64,000 bases of DNA. Origin: Channallabes apus. Its lineage: Eukaryota; Chordata; Actinopteri; Siluriformes; Clariidae. Made by a program: the position numbers and the translations under genes. This document shows positions 51,700 to 64,000 of the stretch, in pieces (position 1 is the first letter of the stretch; each line of letters begins with the position of its first letter). Where the stretch lies: NCBI GenBank assembly GCA_030522415.1, contig CM060121.1, positions 9,157,976 through 9,221,975 on the forward strand, written 5' to 3'. Under the pieces are notes generated by a model. The model was not told where the DNA came from. It did not search any database and worked only from the letters and a program-made list of their open reading frames with translations.

Positions 51700-51877
51700 A
51701 TTCACACACTACTGGTCATTTTGGGAACACCAAGTAACCTAACCTGCATGTCTTTGGACTGTGGGAGGAAACTGGAGTTCCCGGAGGAAACCCACTAAGA
51801 ACATGCGAACTCCATGTACACAGAGATGGGAATCGAAACCTAGACCCTGGAGGTAACCACTAACCACTGTGGCGCCT
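51577..51877 (-). mobile_element. DANA-type SINE with expanded CA tract
   Basis: Reverse copy: GGTGCCAATCCATCACAGGG followed by CA run (51658-51697), GTCTTTGGACTGTGGGAGG, GGGAATCGAAACCTAGACC and AACCACTAACCACTGTGGC. It faces the copy at 51212 in the opposite orientation. Confidence 0.82.
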
Positions 51878-52304
51878 TTAATTAAACACATTTTTCCTAA
51901 TTATATTCTAAAAACACATCTCCCTTAAGAGTTATTTAACTGGGTGGATAATTAAAAAAGTATTAAATTAAATGTTAAAATTTTTTATATTAATACATTG
52001 TACTGTTGGCATGAAGATGAAAAGATGGATGGACGGATGGAAGGAATCTGGGGATATAAAGTAAAAACGAGCCTCAGCAGGGTTGTTCTGCTCCTAACAT
52101 AATAGCGATAATAATGAATATTAAATATGCCTTAATCCTAAGTGTAAGTGTAGTTGGACTTCTAAAAGATATTGCTGAAACAGAGAAAAGAAGACTTCTC
52201 AAATCCCACCTGACACACACACACACACACACCCATTTGCTGAAGATAGTTGTATTGCTGAAGGGAACCAGGGAAAGAAAGGCAGAGAGAGAGATGAGAG
52301 GCAG

Positions 52305-52345
<41 letters not shown>

Positions 52346-52732
52346 TGTTTGCTCGGCTTCAGCACAATCAACGTTTTGTCCAGCTCTCATGGTGTGGGAC
52401 TGAGCAAAGGAACAAGTGTGACGGCTTGTAAGGTGTCCCAAATGTGTGTGTGTGTGTGTTTGAATCTTCGACAAAGACGAGCATTCAGACAAATGCGGCA
52501 TCACTCCGGAGGGGTGGAGTCAACCCAGACACTCCCACCTCATACATATTGATGGGGTCTGACAGTCCTCAGTATCTGTTTCCCTCACAGTCATCCTGTG
52601 TCCTGTGTCACCTTGACTGTCTCCTGTCCTCGTGTCTCCCTGTGTCTCACCGCTTTTCTCTTACTCTTCCTGTATGTCTCTTCTTGTTTTCTTTCTTCCT
52701 GTCTATCTCCCTTTCCTGGGCCTCTGGAGAAA

Positions 52733-52770
<38 letters not shown>

Positions 52771-53190
52771 TTTGCTCTTCCACAGAACTCATTTATATTC
52801 AGTGCACACCTCTACCCAGAGAAAGTCAGGGCTACACACACACACACTAAGCTGAGGCAAAGAAACCAAGGTGCCCTCTACTGGTGCTGTTCACTACTGC
52901 ATGAAACAAATGGATAAAAGTCACACACAAACACTACCAGCTTAGTTTTTTGCTCTGTGTCCCTCCCCAAGCAATTATCATTTACATGATACAGTATAGC
53001 AAGACATCCAACACACACACACACACACACACACAGGATGTTCATAAACACTTATGAAAAATCCGCTTTGAACGATTTGCATATTAAGTAGTAGAAGAAA
53101 ATTAGATTAAACCATTTAAATTAGAACGTAAATGAATGTAATTAAATTCTACTTTTTAAAAAATGAATATGCTTTGATCTAAATCATTCC
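51878..53190. other. intergenic, microsatellite cluster
   Basis: CA/TG tracts at 52212-52232, 52307-52347, 52442-52460, 52733-52767, 52835-52850 and 53010-53036. All open frames here run through these repeats (poly-HT, poly-VC). No gene is supported. Confidence 0.6.
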
Positions 53191-54427
53191 GTTGTAGTCT
53201 CAAATCTTTTGCAGATCTTCTATGATTGCCCTGTATTTGGCTCCATCCATCTTCCTTCACCAGCTTCCCTGTTCTGCTGCAGTAAAACATCATGATGCTG
53301 CCACCACCATGTTTCACGGCGGAATTGGTGTGTTCAGGGTGATGTGCATGTGATTTTGTATTTAGGCCAAATAGTTAATTTTGGTCTTATCTGACTAGAA
53401 GACCATCTTCACCATGTTTGCTGTCCCCCCCCCCCCCACATGGTTTGTCACAAACTGCATAAGGGACTTCCTATGGCTTTCTTTCAACAGCGGCATCCTT
53501 CTTCCCGCACATTAAGGTGAGGTTCGTGGCGTGCACGACTTGTAGTTGTCCCGATTCTCCCACCTGAGCTCCTCCAGAGTTACCATGGGTCTCTTCACTG
53601 CTTCTCTGATTAATGCTCTCCTTGTCCAGCCTCTTATACCCCTATCTCACCTGTGCGGATTGACTCACGGTGAGATGCGGTGTCGGGCACCGTGAGTTGC
53701 CGCGACTGCCCGCTGACGTTCCGCAAAGTCCGCAAACTTCCGCGAGGCCCGCCAAAAAAATTAAACATGTTTAATTTTTCGCGTGGAAAGATGGAAACGT
53801 ACTCACAACGGCAAAAAATCGCGGTGAATCATAATTAACCGTATTTATGGCCACCGCGCGAAACCGCATAGGTGAGATAGGGGTATTAGTTTATGTGGAC
53901 GGCCACGTCTTAGTAGTAGTTTGTAGTCGTGCTATACACTTAAATTTTTGGCTGATGGATTGAACAGTGCTCCATGAGATGTTCAAAACTTGGGATTTTT
54001 TTAATGACCTAACCCTGCTTTAAACTTTATCCCTGGTGTGTTCCTTGGGCTTCATGATGGTTTTTGTTCACTAATGTTTTCTAACAAACCTCTGAGGGCT
54101 TCACATAACAGCTGGATTTACCAAAGATTAAATTTCACACAAGGTGGACTCTATTTAATAATTAGGTGACTTCTGAAGGCAATTGGTTTGACTGGAATTT
54201 AATTAGGAGTAAAAGAGGCTGAATACAAATGCATGCCACACACTTCAGATTTTTTATAGAATTTTTTTTTTATTCATTATTTTCCTTCCACTTCACAGTT
54301 GCGTGCCACTTTGTGCTGATCCATCACGCACAAAAATCCCAATAAAAAACATTTTTACGTCTGTGGTTGTAGTGTGACAAAATTTGAAAGAGTTTAATGG
54401 GTATGAATACTTTTGCAAGACAACGTC
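53190..54427 (-). mobile_element. Tc1-like transposon relic, interrupted
   Basis: The right end ATGAATACTTTTGCAAGACA is a common Tc1-like terminus. The interior on the minus strand codes transposase-like relics (GCAGAACAGGGAAGCTGG, ATGATGTTTTACTGCAGC). The left terminus is lost. A small Harbinger-type element sits at 53637-53885. Confidence 0.75.
53637..53885. mobile_element. 249-bp Harbinger-type MITE nested in Tc1
   Basis: The ends TACCCCTATCTCACCT and AGGTGAGATAGGGGTA are exact inverted repeats, flanked by TTA on both sides (53634-53636, 53886-53888). The interior is GC-rich with many CG steps (CCGCGACTGCCCGC, CCACCGCGCGAAACCGC). Removing it restores the Tc1 sequence CAGCCTCTTA-GTTTATGTGG. 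Confidence 0.88.
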
Positions 54428-54469
54428 GATAGAGGCACAGTTTCAAAATGGTTAAATTATCAGCTTAGA

Positions 54470-54875
54470 TCAATCAGTCCAGTGCAGAATCAATGATAAG
54501 AATTAAGACCAACTCACGGGATAAAGTAAAGACTTCAATTTACTCTGGAGCACAAAGATTTGACTTTAAAAGGTCATGTGGTCCGATGAGTCCAGTTTGA
54601 ACCTTTTCCAGAGTTATGTGCATGTCAGGGTAAAAAGGGAAAAACATAAAAAAAATTTTTTTTTTTAAACTGTGTTATGATGTGGAGTTGCTTCAGTTGG
54701 TCAGGTCTAGGCTCAGCAACATTATGTGGCAGTAAAATGAAGTCAGCTGATGTCCCTGAATGACCAGGTTTTCACACCTATGGATTTGTTACTTCCTTAA
54801 TGGCACAGGCACCAGGGCAACCAAACTAAACACTGGAGTGTGTGACTTTTATTGGCCAGACAGTTTATACTGCTA
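54470..54875 (+). mobile_element. Tc1/mariner transposase relic
   Basis: GGTCATGTGGTCCGATGAGT, TGTTATGATGTGGAGTTGC and TTGGTCAGGTCTAGGCTCAG match the catalytic-core coding sequence of a fish Tc1 family. It ends GACTTTTATTGGCCAGACAG, a known terminus. Several indels; inactive. Confidence 0.75.
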
Positions 54876-55475
54876 ACATAAAACAGCGCTCACAGATCTC
54901 ACCCCCCAAACGTCAACCTCCTGTAACCTTAATCTGTGCTTAACCTTTAAAGATGTGAAGATTGAACACGGTGAAAGCAAATACTTTTAATTTCTTTATT
55001 GTTGAAATGTGAATAATAGTCTTTTTGATTAAGCATTACACAAAAGTGCTGACAAAGACAGAATTTGTCCAGGAGAGAAATGGGGCAGGTTCAAAGTCTT
55101 GATGTCTGAAGAGAGATTGAGAAAAAAAAGGTAATTAGTATATATAAAAAAAAAAAAGAAGTATTTATTCAGTTAAATTATATAGCTTCTCATGCACTGA
55201 TGAACAATAATTATGATATACAGTATACATCAAATAATATACAGTTTACTGGCACGGATTTTCAAGCCATCTTCTGAGGAAGTCCATCTGCTGTTTAGTC
55301 ATCATTTCAGATGTATAAGGTTTAGGACTAGTATTACACAAACACTTTTAACTACTGATAAATGAGACCCAGTATTACAAAATGTTTCTCACAGGACATA
55401 TCAAACTCTGACATCTTTTCTCTGGAACTCAAAACATAAAGAGATTCTTATGCTACAGGTAGGTCTCTTAAACGT

Positions 55476-55481
55476 TTTATT
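55476..55481 (-). terminator. candidate ndufab1 poly(A) signal beyond the Tc1 copy
   Basis: AATAAA on the minus strand. I see no AATAAA between the ndufab1 stop codon and this point; a variant ATTAAA lies inside the transposon at about 56340-56345. Which is used is unknown. Confidence 0.35.
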
Positions 55482-55508
55482 CCTAAAGAACAGAATAAAT
55501 GAAAGCTA

Positions 55509-56441
55509 CACTGCTATGAAAAAACTGATTTTTTTTTCTTTGGTATATGTATTTGTCACACTTCATTAATTTCATCTAGTACCATGTGAAAAAGTCATTG
55601 CACCGTTCATCAAATAATGAATGAACCAGCCGTGATTTTTGGAAAGATGAGTTCAATTTCACTTGCCACATCCAGCCCTGTTGAATCAAGAAATCACTAA
55701 AATAGAACCTGTCTGACAAAGCGAAGCACACTAAAAGATCTCTAAGAGCAACACATCATATAGCAATCTTAAAAAAATTCAAGAACAGATAAACAAATTA
55801 ATCGACATGCATCAGTCTTAAAAGAGTAACAAAGCTATTTTTAAGGCTTTGGGACTCCAGTAGACCACGGTGAGAGCCATTATCCACAAATGGAGAAAAC
55901 TTGGAACAGTGGTGAACCTTCCCAGGAGTGGCCAGCCTACCGAAATTACTCCAAAAGCACCAAGACAACTTATCCAGGAGCTCATAAAAGAACCCAGAAC
56001 AACATCTAAAGAACTGTGGGTCTCACTTGCATCAGTAAAGGACATTGCTCATGATTTAACAATAAAAAAAATGAAGCAACCATGGGAGAGTTCCAACACG
56101 AAAGCCACTGCTGACCAAAAAGAACACAATGGACTGATGAGAGAAAAAGTAAACAAGGGTTTCTAAGGTACGTGTCCCATTACATCTGGTGTAAAACTAA
56201 CAGCATTTCATAAAAAGAACATCATACAAACTGTCAAGCATTCTGGTGGTGGGAGTGTTCTGGGGCTGTTTTTCAGCTTCAGGATAGAGCCGTGAAAACT
56301 ATCACATAGGGCCAGGAAGGATTGGACAGATTTTTCCCCTTTAATAAATGACTGTTTAAAAACTGTGTAATACAAGATGTTTAAATGATCTGAATCATTT
56401 ACATTTGATAATAAAAAAATAAAAACTTTTTCACAGCATTG
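55509..56441 (+). mobile_element. Tc1-like transposon in the ndufab1 3' flank
   Basis: 933 bp between TA duplications (55507-55508, 56442-56443). The ends are CACTGCTATGAAAAAAC and the inverse of CAATGCTGTGAAAAAGT. The plus-strand frame at 55870-56166 keeps the Tc1 paired-type helix-turn-helix: RAIIHKWRKLGTVVNLPRSG, then PTEITPKA and EPRTTSKELWVSLASV. The catalytic DDE part is missing or decayed, so it is non-autonomous. It ends 100 bp from the ndufab1 stop codon. Confidence 0.88.
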
Positions 56442-56541
56442 TATTCATGGACATCCTTAGGAGTTTGCTCATGAAGACTGTCAGAGAAACATCTAACAAA
56501 CATAGTTAAATAAGAAACCTTACATGGAAAGGAAGACGTGG

Positions 56542-62104
<5,563 letters not shown>

Positions 62105-62500
62105 GTCTGTTGTCTTTGAGTTACCCAAAATGCATTGCGGCAAAATATACAAGACAGAAGTCTTGTACATGCGCACAGAGTCTGTTTGGGCTAAAATCTT
62201 TTATGCTAGAGAATGTTATTACATATACTATTTATTTACCATTTTATGTTTATTATAATTTTTTCTTGAATTTATTATTTTATTCGACGTCTAAAAAACG
62301 CTCTTATTTTGAAAAATAAAATACCGGAAGTGTAGTACAAATAGGAAGCAAGGCTCTTACACAGAGGCTGATTCATTAGTTTTATATACAATTTTTAATT
62401 TCATTACATTCAAGAATTTTAACGAACCCGCACGAATTTTCCAGAACATTCTGTTGCTGTTAGAGGAGCACGCGCGGCAGCGCACGTGAGACTGTATGTG
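62105..62500. promoter_or_regulatory. shared upstream region of ndufab1 and rpusd1
   Basis: Includes an NRF1-like CATGCGCA (62168-62175), an ETS-like CCGGAAGTG (62324-62332) and a CpG-rich CACGCGCGGCAGCGCACGTG (62470-62489). Ndufab1 points left and rpusd1 right, so a bidirectional promoter is plausible. A GTGAGA donor at 62486 could end a non-coding rpusd1 exon 1. Confidence 0.5.
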
Positions 62501-62845
62501 AGGTCAGTGCTGGTGGAGCTTTGGGCAGCTTAGAAAATGTTCACTGTTTATTACATTTGATATATATATAGATAAATGATTTTTTAAAAAACGTTTTTAG
62601 AGATGTAAAACACATTTCCAAAAGTTAGCCCTAAACAGAGTAGAGGAAATTTTTAGTACAAAGTAGTTTTAAAGTGTACAATGGAGACAGAGAATGTAAG
62701 AATGAAAATGATATTGGGAAAGAAATTTAAAGAATGTATGTTGTTATTAGATATTATGATACTTTGGTGCAGATTCAGTTTGTATTGCGATTCATGATTT
62801 CGTATCATCATTTTATAAATATCCAAATTAGATTTATATACACAG
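62501..62845. other. AT-rich sequence, no feature seen
   Basis: No exon or repeat recognised; possibly rpusd1 intron 1. Confidence 0.4.
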
Positions 62846-63035
62846 TACCAGGGGCATTGGATTCACAATGCCCAGACCCCAGCCACTGGATGCAGTGCCG
62901 GTCCCAAGCTGATAAAATTAATAAAATGGTTGGGTTTCACCAGGAAAAAAACCTGGACCAAGTAGTGTGCAGATTGGATGTTTGGCTGGTGGCGACCCCT
63001 TAAAGAGAGCAGCCGAAAGACCAACAACAACACAC
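62846..63035 (+). mobile_element. GTTGTTGTTGGTC-family SINE, head-truncated
   Basis: CCCAGCCACTGGATGCAGTG, CCGGTCCCAAGC.., then GGTGGCGACCCCTTAAAG and GCCGAAAGACCAACAACAAC. The B box is lost. Confidence 0.75.
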
Positions 63036-63104
63036 AGACTGCTGTAAAATAATAATAATATGCAGTATATATAACAACAACAGTCAGTTGTTATTTTGTG
63101 ACAT

Positions 63105-63410
63105 GGTGGTCAGCCTTTCTAGAATAGCTCTTGCAACAGTGTTGTGTCAAATGCATTTGCAAAACTCATCAAGCACTATGATGAAACTGGCTCTCATGAA
63201 GACCTTCCCAGGAAAGCAAGACCAAAACTTAGCTCTGCTGCAGAGAAGTTCATTTCGAGTCACCAGCCTCAGAAATCACAATTTAACAACGAGCACCTCA
63301 GATTAGAGCTGTTTACAGATCACGAGTAGCAGATACATCTCAACATTAACTGTAAACAGGAGATTATTGCCTATTTTGGACGCATTCAGCAACGCTTTAC
63401 AATGTAGAAA
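63105..63410 (+). mobile_element. Tc1 transposase relic
   Basis: Reads LIKHYDETGSHEDLPRKARP in one frame and SFRVTSLRNHNLTTS in the next, the N-terminal DNA-binding region of a Tc1 transposase. No ends were seen. Confidence 0.75.
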
Positions 63411-63913
63411 TAAATAAAAAATAAGTAAAGACCATGGTGTTATCATTGGTATCCAAGATATTGCACATTTTCTAGCTCGTGGATTAAAAGTGTATAAAAG
63501 TGAAAACTTGTATAATAAATTTTTTTTTATTGCTATATGTTATATATTGATGTATATTATAATATTATGATAATATAATATTATTCATATTATATTAATA
63601 TAATATACTATTTTCCTTTTCCTGACGTGTGTACATTTTTTTTTTGGCTCTGTCTATATTCAATTTTTTTATAGTTCTAAACTAACGTAGCAAATTTGCT
63701 CATACCACACAGGATGTTGAACTGCCTGCCTGAATTGTATGAGTTGCCACACAATAGAATCATGATACATAACTAAATTGATTATTTCCCCCCGTCTCTA
63801 ATGTACAACAAATGTTTTTATTTCCTGCCTAAGCTTATAATTAATCACTCTATTTGTTTGTGTGACGTGAACAACCTGATTTTTATTTTTCTATTTTAAT
63901 AAAAAGGAATCAG
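63411..63913. other. AT-rich, likely rpusd1 intron
   Basis: Nothing but AT repeats (about 63530-63610). It runs to a cag acceptor at 63911-63913 just before the rpusd1 start codon. Confidence 0.4.
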
Positions 63914-63918
63914 GCAGC

Positions 63919-64000
63919 ATGGAGCCGGCGAGCGTGGAGAACCTGTGCGTGTTGTACCACAGTGCAGATTACGTGGTGCTGAATAAACACTGGGACATTC
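63919..64000 (+). CDS. rpusd1: rpusd1, pseudouridine synthase domain protein, N-terminus (partial)
   Basis: The ATG in context CAGCATGG opens a frame MEPASVENLCVLYHSADYVV, then LNKHWDI, running off the window after 27 codons. It matches the start of RPUSD1 (ME..SVENL.VYRS.DF.VVNKHWD), a RluA-family RNA pseudouridylate synthase. The D.VV.NKHWD stretch is the start of the RluA catalytic fold; the catalytic Asp motif lies beyond the window. The 5 bases before ATG follow a possible acceptor (aatcag), so the start codon is probably near the 5' end of exon 2. Confidence 0.85.
   Translation, partial: MEPASVENLCVLYHSADYVVLNKHWDI

Noticed and set aside
52114..52917. Several 80-157 codon frames through CA/TG tracts
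   Set aside because: They translate to poly-His/Thr or poly-Val/Cys from microsatellites and have no other support.
55870..56166. 98-codon plus-strand gene near ndufab1
   Set aside because: It is the helix-turn-helix part of a Tc1 transposase within a defined element.

Overview
Organism and content. This is vertebrate nuclear DNA, most likely from a teleost fish. It has split genes with GT-AG introns, an AT-rich intronic background, long CA/GA microsatellites and dense fish-type repeats (tRNA-derived SINEs, Tc1/mariner, hAT and PIF/Harbinger relics). The repeat mix would suit an otophysan such as a catfish, but species is inference. No operon, CRISPR array or prokaryotic feature is present.

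Layout. (1) About 0.4-28.7 kb, minus strand: most of the 5' half of tnrc6a (GW182 family, Argonaute partner in miRNA silencing). Ten consecutive exons from 12.5 kb down to 0.47 kb join in frame and encode 1205 codons. They cover the GW/WG-rich Argonaute-binding region, the UBA-like segment and the start of the Q-rich region. The 3' part (PAM2, RRM, silencing domain) lies left of the window. Upstream there is a 45-bp exon with the conserved N-terminal RELxA..TKDV motif, a 267-bp exon whose frame is broken by a TAG, and a non-coding exon 1 at a CpG- and NRF1-rich promoter. (2) 28.8-55.5 kb: a large intergenic region with no supported host gene. It is filled with nested SINEs, Tc1, mariner, hAT, Harbinger and Tigger relics plus a 1-kb hexamer-based satellite. 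(3) 56.5-62.1 kb, minus strand: complete ndufab1 in four coding exons (146 aa), mitochondrial acyl carrier protein. (4) 63.9 kb to the end, plus strand: the first 27 codons of rpusd1, a pseudouridine synthase-domain protein. Ndufab1 and rpusd1 are divergent.

How the genes relate. They are ordinary housekeeping neighbours with no sign of joint function: cytoplasmic miRNA silencing (tnrc6a), complex I/lipoic acid/Fe-S acyl carrier function (ndufab1) and RNA modification (rpusd1). The tnrc6a and ndufab1 5' ends both carry NRF1-like CATGCGCA motifs.

Hunt. No wholly new system was found. The best leads are the disrupted N-terminal coding exon of tnrc6a (in-frame TAG, missing AUG, possible restart at a strong-context AUG), a 32-bp near-perfect hairpin at 38.8 kb, a roughly 190-bp higher-order repeat built from hexamers at 33-34 kb, an intronic GC-rich LTR/promoter-like block at 16.5-17.1 kb, a Tc1 copy 100 bp past the ndufab1 stop codon, and several datable nested transposon insertions.
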